The translations under genes and the position numbers were made by a program. From NCBI GenBank assembly GCA_022706625.1, contig JAKJCD010000046.1, forward strand, positions 1 through 11,479: a DNA stretch of 11,479 nt, given 5' to 3'. Source of the stretch: Bacillota bacterium (GTDB taxonomy: Bacteria > Bacillota > Clostridia > Peptostreptococcales > Anaerovoracaceae). The notes under the pieces are model-generated. The model did no database searches. It was not told the origin of the DNA and saw only the letters and a list, made by a program, of their open reading frames with translations. This document shows, in pieces, positions 1-7,425 of the stretch; position 1 is the stretch's first letter; each line of letters starts with the position of its first letter.

Positions 1-190
1 GTTTGCCGGAGCAGGGGTCATCGTTCCCATAACCGGATTTGCAAATTCCATGGTAGCTCCGGCTATGGAGTTTAAAAAGGAGGGACCGGTTTTGGGATCG
101 GGCGCCAAATTGTTTACACTGGCAGGTCCGGTGCTGGTATGCGGTATTACAGCCTCGGTAATTATCGGGATAATCGCCTTGTTGAAGTGA
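1..190 (+). CDS. spoVAC: SpoVAC, C-terminal part (stage V sporulation protein AC)
   Basis: This is the 3' end of a gene that enters from the left edge, read with the first full codon at base 2 and a TGA at 188-190. It gives 62 residues beginning FAGAGVIVPITGFANSMVAP and ending IIGIIALLK. The glycine-rich, hydrophobic run with the PITGFANSM...EF segment and a final membrane helix matches the C-terminus of SpoVAC, an integral inner-membrane protein. From family knowledge, SpoVAC forms the DPA-permeable channel of the spore inner membrane. spoVAD follows after only 11 bp, the expected gene order, which supports the call. The N-terminal half (roughly 90 residues in relatives) lies outside the window, so promoter and start cannot be judged; spoVA operons are normally transcribed in the forespore by sigma-G. 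Confidence 0.9.
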   Translation, partial: FAGAGVIVPITGFANSMVAPAMEFKKEGPVLGSGAKLFTLAGPVLVCGITASVIIGIIALLK

Positions 191-201
191 AAGGAACAGG
201 T

Positions 202-1218
202 ATGCCAAACAATAAACTGGGGAAACAGACCCTTGCATTTCGGACCAGGCCGGAGGTATTGGGAACGGGCTCCGTAGTCGGCGTTAAAGAGGGACAGGGG
301 CCCCTCGGGAAAAGCTTTGACATAGTTCTAGAAGAGGATATGTTCGGAGAAAAAACCTGGGAAGGGGCAGAAAGCAAAATGTTGTCGGAGTCCATGAGGA
401 TTGCGATGAAGAAAGCCGGAAAGACAGCGGATCAAGTCGATGCTATCCTTTCCGGTGACCTTCTCAATCAGCTCATGTCGTCAACCTATTCAGTTAAAGA
501 ATTTTCTGTTCCTTTTCTTGGGATGTATGGCGCTTGTTCCACTATGACAGAGGCTATCATACTCGGCAGTGTGCTGGTTGACGGGAGCTATTTCGACACT
601 GTTATAGCAGCTGCATCCAGTCATTACAGCACAGCTGAACGGCAGTTTCGCATGCCGTTGGAGCACGGAAACCAACGGCCGCCATCTGCACAGTGGACTT
701 CTACAGCCTCGGGCAGCCTGGTTATCGGAAGGTCGAAAAATCCACACTTCTGTTGCACCTATGCTACAATCGGAAAAATCGTGGATACCGGCATGACCGA
801 TGCGAATCAAATGGGCGCGGCAATGGCACCGGCGGCATTGGACACTGTTTACAGACATCTGCTTGATACGGGCAGAGAGTGGAACTACTATGACAGAATA
901 CTGACCGGGGATCTTGGTCACATTGGAAAGCAGATCCTTATCGATATGGCAAAAAACTTGGGCATAGATCTGAGCCCGGCCTATGATGACTGCGGAGTGC
1001 TGATCTATGAGAAGGATCAGGATGTGCACAGCGGCGGCAGCGGCTGCGGATGTTCCGCCTCGGTATTTGCGGGGCCTATATGGAAGTCCATGATGGAAGG
1101 AAGCATATCGAAGGTGCTGCTTGTTTCTACCGGAGCTCTTTTATCGACTACAAGCGCCCAGCAGGGGGGATCGATCCCCGGCATTGCCCATGCGGTGTCC
1201 GTTGAAGCCGTGTATTAA
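202..1218 (+). CDS. spoVAD: SpoVAD, dipicolinic-acid-binding stage V sporulation protein AD
   Basis: The product is 338 residues, the usual SpoVAD length. The frame is open from further upstream (an ATG at 139 inside spoVAC), but the ATG at 202 is preferred: it follows an AAAGGAA ribosome binding site 11 bp after the spoVAC stop, and the protein then begins MPNNKLGKQTLAF, matching the usual N-terminus. SpoVAD has a thiolase/ketoacyl-synthase-like fold and binds DPA during uptake into the forespore. Visible family motifs are SGDLLNQ (about 84-90), GACSTMTE (110-117, in the place of the thiolase active-site cysteine), SSHYSTAERQFRMP (139-152), GSGCGCSASV (279-288) and STGALLSTTSAQQ (309-321), followed by a conserved IPGIAHAVSVE. 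It is not expected to act as an enzyme. It sits between spoVAC and spoVAE, as in other Clostridia and Bacilli. Confidence 0.96.
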   Translation: MPNNKLGKQTLAFRTRPEVLGTGSVVGVKEGQGPLGKSFDIVLEEDMFGEKTWEGAESKMLSESMRIAMKKAGKTADQVDAILSGDLLNQLMSSTYSVKEFSVPFLGMYGACSTMTEAIILGSVLVDGSYFDTVIAAASSHYSTAERQFRMPLEHGNQRPPSAQWTSTASGSLVIGRSKNPHFCCTYATIGKIVDTGMTDANQMGAAMAPAALDTVYRHLLDTGREWNYYDRILTGDLGHIGKQILIDMAKNLGIDLSPAYDDCGVLIYEKDQDVHSGGSGCGCSASVFAGPIWKSMMEGSISKVLLVSTGALLSTTSAQQGGSIPGIAHAVSVEAVY

Positions 1219-1233
1219 AAGAGAGGATCAGTT

Positions 1234-1590
1234 ATGGATTATTTGTGGACCTTCCTGGTCGGAGGAGGCATATGTGTTATCGGGCAGCTCTTAATGGATG
1301 GTACAAAGCTGACTGCTCCGAGGATATTGGTTCTCTTGGTAGTGACTGGAGCCCTGTTGACGGGTTTTGGTCTTTACCAGCCTTTGGTCAAACTGGCGGG
1401 AAGCGGCGCAACCGTTCCTTTGCCTGGCTTCGGTTATGCTCTGGCAAAGGGCGCGATAGATGCGGCTTCAAAAGAAGGGCTTATGGGTGCTCTTACAGGA
1501 GGCATCAAAGATACCGCCGCGGGTATCACGGCGGCAATCGTATTTGGATATATAGTTGCTCTCTGCTTCAATCCGAAATCGATCCGTTAG
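1234..1590 (+). CDS. spoVAE: SpoVAE (SpoVAEb type), small membrane protein of the spore DPA channel
   Basis: The product is 118 residues and hydrophobic, close to the family length. It starts at ATG 1234 after a GAGAGGA ribosome binding site, 15 bp beyond spoVAD. The N-terminus MDYLWTFLVGGGICVIGQLL, then LLMDGTKLTAPRILV, GATVPLPGFGYALAKGA and a C-terminal helix (ITAAIVFGYIVALCFNPK) are characteristic of SpoVAE/SpoVAEb. Three or four membrane segments are visible. In spores it works with SpoVAC and SpoVAD in DPA uptake and release. It is the last gene of the operon: its TAG (1588-1590) overlaps the TAA of the convergent penicillin-binding protein gene, and no hairpin with a U-tract lies behind it. 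Genes for SpoVAA, SpoVAB or SpoVAF are not seen downstream; SpoVAA/AB are often lacking in Clostridia. Confidence 0.95.
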   Translation: MDYLWTFLVGGGICVIGQLLMDGTKLTAPRILVLLVVTGALLTGFGLYQPLVKLAGSGATVPLPGFGYALAKGAIDAASKEGLMGALTGGIKDTAAGITAAIVFGYIVALCFNPKSIR

Positions 1591-4500
1591 TTGAGCCATT
1601 CGGGCTTGTCGGAATCGTTGGGGCTTACAACTGTATCGGGATGATCGTCTGTGGCCGGATTTTCAGTCGATGGCTGGTCTGTCCATGGTGGAGAACCGTT
1701 GTTTTGTTCGTTGCCTCTCGGGATATAAGGCTGGATACTAAGATTAGGGTTGATTGGGTAGCTATGAGGATCGGGGTTGTGCAGATTGCAGTAATAGTGC
1801 GGTGCTTCATACTCTATATCGCCTACCTTGAAATCACCGTAAGAAATCACGGAGCCTTCCTTACGTCTTACCATGACCTTGTTTTCCGTATTGTAGCAGT
1901 ATGGGGTAGCAAGGTGACCAGAATCTTTGCATATAGTCACCGCAACATGTATATCATCGGTTTCGGTGGGCACGGTTCCCAGGACAAAGTACTCGCTGCG
2001 TATGGTTTCCCTGGGATCCAATGAGGAAAGTTCAGAGGGCAATTTCCCGGATTTGGTATCGATCTCCGCACTTGTTACATTTTCCGCATTTGGAAAGCTG
2101 CCTTGGGGAAGGCCTGCATGGACCTGTTTCATGATTTTGCTCCAAAGCCTGGCCGCGGCGACGCTGCCTTGAGAAAGCTCCAGGTTGATGTCATTACCGA
2201 TCCAAAGAGCGGCGGAATAGTGTGGCGTCATCCCGACAAACCAAGCATCGTAGTTATCCGTGGTCGTACCGGTCTTTCCTGCTACTGTATGCGAACCGAT
2301 AGCCGCAGCTTTGGCAATGCCGTTAGAAACCGTCGTCCTTAAAATATCTGTTACAATAAAGGCAACCCCGCGATCCATGACGGTTTCTTTTTTTACTGCG
2401 TTCTCCAACAGCGTCTCCCCTCGTTTGTTTGTAACCGTGGTGAAAGCAGAGGGTTTGATGTAGAGCCCCTGGTTGGCAAAAGTACCATATCCCGCAGTCA
2501 TCTGCAGGGGTGATATCCCGTTGGTCATACCGCCAAGCGCCAATGCGGCGGCATTCATATCATTCACCGCTCCGGATTCCACTACAGATGTTACTCCAAG
2601 CTTTTTCAGGAAGGAGAGTGAGGTTGCAGGTCCGAGATCCATAAAGACTTTCACCGCATTTACGTTGACCGACTGTTCAACGGATTGTCTGAGCGTATAA
2701 AGCCCCCGGTAACCGGAATACCAGTTTTTCGGCCAGAGTTTTCCGTTCAGAACCAGCGGGGCATCATCAATGATCGATGCTGCCGTCCATAGATTTACAC
2801 CTTCATCTACGGCGCCGTTTTCTACCATATCAACGGACCTTTGCAAAGCAGGACCGTAAACCGCCATCGGCTTGATTGCGGAGCCAGGCTGCCTGGTACC
2901 GGTAGCCCTGTTAAAAAGAAGCTTGCCGCTGAGGCTTCTTCCGCCTGCCATAGCTTTGATAGCGCCGGTTTTATAGTCCATTATGACCATTGCGGCCTGA
3001 GGCTGGATCACCTTGTCTTTCAATTGATAATAACCCTTTGGTATAACAATGCCCTGATCCGTTATTTTCAATGGGGAGTCTTCGTCAAAGAAGTCACGGC
3101 TTATGATCAGGTTGCCGTCGTTATCCCTGCTCTTGTATTGCGTCGGGATAAGAATATAACCTGTTGAAATCGTATAAAAAACACCGTCCTCGATACTGTA
3201 CATGCTTTTAAGTTCGATGCTGTAATCAACTTTACCCCGGACCTCGGTTTTGTAGATATTGAGTCGGTTGCCTTTGAAAACTGTCATGGAGCCGTCTTCG
3301 TTAATCTGATATTCATCCGGTTTCAGAGTAAAATTGCCTTCTTCATCAAACATATTGTCGTATTTGTAAAGCAGGATCTTTCCGCTGGCATCCCTTGCAT
3401 TTCCAGCTTTATCTTTATTGAGACCCGTGACTGCCGGAAAGTTCCCGTTCTTTTTAAATTCCGCTTCAACAGTTTTCTGCATGGAAACATTAAGGGTACT
3501 GTAAATTCGAAGCCCGCCGTTGTAAATCATGCTTTTGGCATCAGCTTCCTCTATGTTGTATTCAAGCATAAGACCCTGTGCCACTTCATTGATAAGGTAG
3601 TCGGCAAAGTAAGAGCTGATTTCCTGTGAGACATTGATATCCGGATTGATCGAGGCCCTGATATCCTGACTGATCGCTTCTCTATACTGCTCTTCGTCGA
3701 TTTTTCCCTGATCCTTCATAAATGCCAGAACCAATTTTTGGCGTTCCAGGAATTCATCCTGGTACCATATACTGTAGGTCTCTCCCCTGTATATAAAATC
3801 CAGAGAATCGGGATCGGATATGTCTTCATTGTTCAGCCTTTTGATGGGTGAGTTTTTATTGGGGTGTTTGGGTATGCTGGCAAGCACGGCACATTCTGCA
3901 AGTGTAAGCTGGTCCGCATCCTTTGAAAAATAAGTCCGGGCGGCGGCCTGAATGCCGTTGGCGCCGCTTCCCAGATAAATCGTATTCAAATATGCTTCAA
4001 TGATCTGTTCCTTCGAAAGCTGCCTTTCAAGCTGTACAGCATAGTATGCTTCCTGGACTTTCCTTCTCAGCGATCGAATATCCTTGGTATCGACCAGGTA
4101 GAGGTTTCTTGCCAGCTGCTGTGTTATCGTGCTGGTGCCACGGATAGAGTCACCTGAAAGAATTCCGTCCAAGACCGCCCCGAAAATACGGACGATGTTA
4201 AATCCCTGATGCTCCCAAAAAGTCTTGTCTTCGATGGCAATGAAAGCATTGACCAAATCCTCCGGCATCTCAATGAAGTTTAGATTGGTTCTAAGGCCTC
4301 CTCCGCTGGCGAAAAGGTTTTCGACTTCATTGCCTTCATCGTCATATATAACAGAATTTTCCGCCAGCATAGAGTATATATTGTCCGCATCGATGGCCGG
4401 CGTTTCGCTGATCACCGTCAGCGCCCAAACGCCAACAGCTCCGCAGATAAGGATACCGAGACAAATAAGCGTTATCAAAAGCCGCTTGACATTTATACGA

Positions 4501-4799
4501 TATTTCCTGGTCTTTTTCTTCTTTTTAGGCATTGAAATTTCTGCATTTTCATTTTTATCATTATTCTTAGACCGAAGCCTCTCCAGCCTTTCGGCCCGGC
4601 GCGGGGACACGGCAGGCAAATCGGAGGGAGTACCCACTTGTTTATTAACCGAGCCTCCCCGGCTTCTTTCGGTCATTTCAAAACTCTTTTTGATCTCGTC
4701 AAATTTGCTCAAAAAATCATCAATTTCGTTCTTGTCGTTATTATTTGGGTTATTATGGTTATGGTTTTTTCTATCTAATTCATCGCTCAAAGGAAACAC
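1587..4799 (-). CDS. Class A penicillin-binding protein (PBP1A-like), bifunctional glycosyltransferase/transpeptidase
   Basis: This membrane-anchored enzyme (1070 residues) polymerises lipid II into glycan strands and cross-links them. In order: an Asn-rich cytoplasmic N-terminus (about 10-25), a basic patch (PKKKKKTRK, 91-99), and one membrane helix (about 107-130). The GT51 domain (about 140-320) has the catalytic glutamate in EDKTFWEHQGF (E190), then RGTSTITQQLARN (220-232), RRKVQEA (245-251) and KEQIIEAYLNTIYLG (263-277). A long linker (about 450-600), probably OB-like, follows. The transpeptidase domain (about 600-895) has SAIK (S640-K643), SVN (710-712) and KTGT (842-845). The C-terminus has a CKDSGHLATPYC pair (957, 968), HYYC (1004) and a Pro/Asn-rich tail. 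The start used is GTG 4799 after AGGGAA; a TTG at 4790, with AGGTG six bases upstream, would remove only three residues and is equally possible. At 1070 residues it is longer than typical PBP1A. It is convergent with spoVAE and divergent from comEC. Confidence 0.95.
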   Translation of the reverse strand: MFPLSDELDRKNHNHNNPNNNDKNEIDDFLSKFDEIKKSFEMTERSRGGSVNKQVGTPSDLPAVSPRRAERLERLRSKNNDKNENAEISMPKKKKKTRKYRINVKRLLITLICLGILICGAVGVWALTVISETPAIDADNIYSMLAENSVIYDDEGNEVENLFASGGGLRTNLNFIEMPEDLVNAFIAIEDKTFWEHQGFNIVRIFGAVLDGILSGDSIRGTSTITQQLARNLYLVDTKDIRSLRRKVQEAYYAVQLERQLSKEQIIEAYLNTIYLGSGANGIQAAARTYFSKDADQLTLAECAVLASIPKHPNKNSPIKRLNNEDISDPDSLDFIYRGETYSIWYQDEFLERQKLVLAFMKDQGKIDEEQYREAISQDIRASINPDINVSQEISSYFADYLINEVAQGLMLEYNIEEADAKSMIYNGGLRIYSTLNVSMQKTVEAEFKKNGNFPAVTGLNKDKAGNARDASGKILLYKYDNMFDEEGNFTLKPDEYQINEDGSMTVFKGNRLNIYKTEVRGKVDYSIELKSMYSIEDGVFYTISTGYILIPTQYKSRDNDGNLIISRDFFDEDSPLKITDQGIVIPKGYYQLKDKVIQPQAAMVIMDYKTGAIKAMAGGRSLSGKLLFNRATGTRQPGSAIKPMAVYGPALQRSVDMVENGAVDEGVNLWTAASIIDDAPLVLNGKLWPKNWYSGYRGLYTLRQSVEQSVNVNAVKVFMDLGPATSLSFLKKLGVTSVVESGAVNDMNAAALALGGMTNGISPLQMTAGYGTFANQGLYIKPSAFTTVTNKRGETLLENAVKKETVMDRGVAFIVTDILRTTVSNGIAKAAAIGSHTVAGKTGTTTDNYDAWFVGMTPHYSAALWIGNDINLELSQGSVAAARLWSKIMKQVHAGLPQGSFPNAENVTSAEIDTKSGKLPSELSSLDPRETIRSEYFVLGTVPTETDDIHVAVTICKDSGHLATPYCYNTENKVMVRRKEGSVISYGDFKVGDIEYEAPHYYCNLHNPDPHSYPINPNLSIQPYIPRGNEQNNGSPPWTDQPSTENPATDDHPDTVVSPNDSDKPEWLN

Positions 4800-4810
4800 C
4801 TGCTTTCCCT

Positions 4811-4828
4811 GCCTTTAATAATAAAGGC
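4811..4828 (-). promoter_or_regulatory. Leader hairpin in the PBP 5' UTR
   Basis: A perfect 7-bp inverted repeat (GCCTTTA / TAAAGGC) with a 4-nt loop lies in the predicted leader of the PBP mRNA, just upstream of the AGGGAA ribosome binding site at 4810-4805. No U-tract follows, so it is not a terminator. It could affect mRNA stability or access to the start site, but it is AT-rich and weak, and may be chance. Confidence 0.35.
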
Positions 4829-4866
4829 TTTCCGCCCGGGCTTGTACACCGCAACCCATATCAAAG

Positions 4867-4896
4867 ATTATAGCACAAGGCTTAAAAATATGACAG
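4867..4896 (-). promoter_or_regulatory. Predicted sigma-A-type promoter for the PBP gene
   Basis: Reading the minus strand, -35 CTGTCA (4896-4891) is followed by 18 bp and a perfect -10 TATAAT (4872-4867). The -10 is preceded by TGC, giving an extended -10 (TGCTATAAT). Transcription would start near 4860, about 60 nt before the GTG start. The -35 matches consensus at 4 of 6 positions, which the extended -10 would compensate. Confidence 0.6.
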
Positions 4897-4941
4897 CGGG
4901 AAGCTAAGATTTGTTCCGCTGGCGATATAACAAAAGAACGA

Positions 4942-4970
4942 TTGACATTAAATGGTATTTATGCAATAAT
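4942..4970 (+). promoter_or_regulatory. Predicted sigma-A-type promoter for comEC-holA-EamA
   Basis: A perfect -35 TTGACA (4942-4947) is followed by 17 bp and -10 AATAAT (4965-4970; 5 of 6). Transcription would start near 4976-4978. This leaves a leader of only about 30 nt before the GTG used for comEC (5007), and less than 10 nt before the out-of-frame ATG at 4985. It lies back to back with the predicted PBP promoter about 45 bp away, so the two may influence each other. Confidence 0.7.
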
Positions 4971-5006
4971 AGTAAAGGGAAGTAATGGAAGTACCGGTAC
5001 AGTGCA

Positions 5007-7409
5007 GTGAGGAGACCGGTCTCATTTCTGTTTGCCTCCTTTGCCGGAGGCGTTTTTTTGGGATATTACCAGACATTATGGGTGGCCTTATCAATTTCCG
5101 GGCTTCTGTTTTCTTTCGCATTGCTTGGGAAGAAACATTTTATCTGTCTGCTTTTGATCGCCGGTATGCTGGGAATGTGCCATATGCAGGCAATTTTGCA
5201 TAAGAAGGAGCCTTTGCAGGAGCAGCAGGGAAATGTGATAACTATCACCGGAAGAGTGTTAAGTGTCGAGGATAAACAAAGCTCCCTGAGGGTCATCGTT
5301 AAGCCGATGGGATGGCAGTGCGGAGATGTTTCCGGGAATACCCGTCATAAGCTGATCGTGAATCTTTCGCTTCCATCCGATAATAAAAACGGCATAGGTA
5401 TAGACGCTTTGGATAATAGAAAACCTGTTTTGGCGGGTAAGGTAGTCAGACTGAAAGGCAGATTCACTCTGCCATCGGGCATGAGAAACCCCGGCTTGTT
5501 TGATTACAGGCTGTTTTTAAGAACCAAAGGGATCATAGGAATAGTTAATACCCAATACTCTCACCTTGAAGTGATCGGGCATCAGGAAAGCTTGTCCGTA
5601 TTTACGCAGCGGCTTAAGGATGTGTTTTCTTCCTGCCTTGACAAATACATGGAGTCTGATACAAAAGCTCTTTTCCTCGGCATTCTGTTCGGAGACAAGT
5701 CGCTGATAGATGAAGATATCTACGAAGCTTTTCAGCGTAACGGGTGTGCCCATATCCTTTCTGTATCCGGGATCCATGTCAGTATCATATATATTTATAT
5801 CAGTAGATTATTCAGAAACAGGAGAAGCCATGCGGGCTCCGTCTGTGTCCTCGGACTGTTGTTATTCTATGTCGCACTGGCGGATTTTTCGGCTTCGGTG
5901 GTGCGTGCCGCAGTTATGATCGGGATTCATATTCTTTCTAAATTTCTGCATAGGAGATATGACCTGCTTTGCTGCATAAGCTTTTCGGCATTGTTAATGC
6001 TTCTTTACAATCCTTTTTATTTATTCAATCTCGGCTTCCAGCTATCGTATTTGGCAGTTTTTACACTGGCTTTTGCGCTTCCTGCGGCCGAAAGTAAAAT
6101 AAACAAGTTAAAAGAAAGCAGGCGTTTTGGCTGGCTTATCACGATTGCCAAAGCCTTTGCTCCTGTCTTTGCGGTCCAGGCCGGCATGGCTCCGGCAACC
6201 GCTTATCACTTTCAGTACTTTTCTCTGTCTGCATTTTTTATAAATCTTCCGGTGATAGCTCTTGCCGGCCTCATTCTTCCTCTTGGGATGGGGCTTTTGG
6301 CACTTGTCCTCGTTATGGGAGAGCCCTGTACTATTTTTGGCTTCGGCTCAACAATGGCAGGCCTGCTCGTCGATACCATGATCAAGCTGAACCGACTGGC
6401 AGGTGAGCTTAGCATTTCCTCAATGAATGTCACCAGCCCGCCCGTGCCGGCCTTAGTGATTTATTACGGTTTTTTCTTTTTCCTCACATCAGAAAGCTTT
6501 CTTATACTAAAAAAAACAGGTAAGAGAGGTGGGATCTTAGTTATATGCCTTTGCATTTTATGCTGTTCTTTTTATGCACCTTTTGCCATGGGCAAAACTG
6601 CGGGCCGCCCGGACATGGTTTTTTTGGATGTGGGGCAGGGTGATTGCATCCACATCAGGACTCCGGAAGGGAAAAATATCCTTATTGACGGCGGCGGCGG
6701 GGAATATGATACAGGGAAAAAAATATTGGCTCCCTACCTTCTCAAAAATGGAGCCTTATCGGTGGATCTGGCTGTTGTTACCCATCTTCACCAGGATCAT
6801 TACGGCGGGATAGTTTCCTTATGCAATCGCATGCCGGTCAAAAAACTTGCCGTTTACAGCGCAAATTTTGTCAGGGAAGAAAACATCCTTGCTGAGACCG
6901 GGCTCGATGCAGGGTCATTGGTATATGTTGATGCCGGAGACAGAATACGATTGGGTAAGGACGTTTATATAGATGTGCTTTACCCGGAACAAAAAAATCA
7001 CGAGGGCTGCCATCAACTCATTGCCGACAGAGATGATGAAAATTATAGCTGCCTTGTGCTTTGGGTTTATTACAGAGGGGTCTCTCTTCTGGTAACGGGA
7101 GACATGGGTTTTGAAGGAGAAATGGCGCTTATGGATCTTCTGGGCGTATCCGAAAGGACCATGCTGAAAGCCGATATTCTTAAGGTAGGGCATCACGGCT
7201 CAAGGTTTTCGTCGGGACAGGAATTTCTGGATGCGGTGGACCCGAAAATCGCCGTGATCCAGGTGGGAAAAAACAATTTCGGGCATCCTCACCCGGATGT
7301 CATTGAAAAGCTTACGAAAAAGGATATAATTGTTTTAAGAAATGATATTGACGGAGCGGTACTTTTGAAAATCCGCAAGGATGGTATTTCCATGAGTACC
7401 ATGCTCTGA
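5007..7409 (+). CDS. comEC: ComEC/Rec2 family DNA uptake channel protein
   Basis: The product is 800 residues, a normal length for full ComEC, the inner-membrane channel carrying single-stranded DNA into the cytoplasm during transformation. Domains in order: N-terminal membrane helices (about 5-60); a DUF4131/OB-like region (about 70-190) with NPGLFDYRLFLRTKGI (161-176); the polytopic competence domain (about 215-500) with HILSVSGIHVSII (249-261) and ADFSASVVRAAVM (292-304); and a C-terminal metallo-beta-lactamase-like domain (about 535-800). The last has FLDVGQGD (539-546), DGGGG (561-565), the metal motif HLHQDH (593-598), GDM (698-700) and VGHHGS (727-732), so the putative nuclease ligands look intact. 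The start is GTG 5007, chosen because MRRPVSFLFASFAGG matches usual ComEC N-termini, but its ribosome binding site is poor. The TAA at 4983 closes the frame upstream. holA follows after 16 bp. The presence of comEC does not by itself prove competence. Confidence 0.95.
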   Translation: MRRPVSFLFASFAGGVFLGYYQTLWVALSISGLLFSFALLGKKHFICLLLIAGMLGMCHMQAILHKKEPLQEQQGNVITITGRVLSVEDKQSSLRVIVKPMGWQCGDVSGNTRHKLIVNLSLPSDNKNGIGIDALDNRKPVLAGKVVRLKGRFTLPSGMRNPGLFDYRLFLRTKGIIGIVNTQYSHLEVIGHQESLSVFTQRLKDVFSSCLDKYMESDTKALFLGILFGDKSLIDEDIYEAFQRNGCAHILSVSGIHVSIIYIYISRLFRNRRSHAGSVCVLGLLLFYVALADFSASVVRAAVMIGIHILSKFLHRRYDLLCCISFSALLMLLYNPFYLFNLGFQLSYLAVFTLAFALPAAESKINKLKESRRFGWLITIAKAFAPVFAVQAGMAPATAYHFQYFSLSAFFINLPVIALAGLILPLGMGLLALVLVMGEPCTIFGFGSTMAGLLVDTMIKLNRLAGELSISSMNVTSPPVPALVIYYGFFFFLTSESFLILKKTGKRGGILVICLCILCCSFYAPFAMGKTAGRPDMVFLDVGQGDCIHIRTPEGKNILIDGGGGEYDTGKKILAPYLLKNGALSVDLAVVTHLHQDHYGGIVSLCNRMPVKKLAVYSANFVREENILAETGLDAGSLVYVDAGDRIRLGKDVYIDVLYPEQKNHEGCHQLIADRDDENYSCLVLWVYYRGVSLLVTGDMGFEGEMALMDLLGVSERTMLKADILKVGHHGSRFSSGQEFLDAVDPKIAVIQVGKNNFGHPHPDVIEKLTKKDIIVLRNDIDGAVLLKIRKDGISMSTML

Positions 7410-7425
7410 CATTAAAGGTGCTTTT

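Noticed and set aside
139..201. Upstream ATG giving SpoVAD a 21-residue extension overlapping spoVAC.
   Set aside because: The ATG at 202 has the ribosome binding site and yields exactly the usual SpoVAD N-terminus and length; the extension only reads spoVAC out of frame.
490..1029. Minus-strand open frame (179 codons) opposite spoVAD.
   Set aside because: It lies wholly within spoVAD, which has clear motifs; the antisense translation has no recognisable features and no ribosome binding context.
1245..2024. Long plus-strand open frame (259 codons) spanning spoVAE and the PBP 3' end.
   Set aside because: It overlaps two well-supported genes in another frame or strand, and its translation is rich in Trp/Arg/Cys with no family resemblance. 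It is a shadow frame.
4225..4818. Plus-strand open frame (197 codons) opposite the PBP N-terminus, Ser/Leu/Phe-rich.
   Set aside because: This is the antisense of the Lys/Asn/Glu-rich N-terminal region, which naturally yields a hydrophobic-looking product. The PBP reading is certain.
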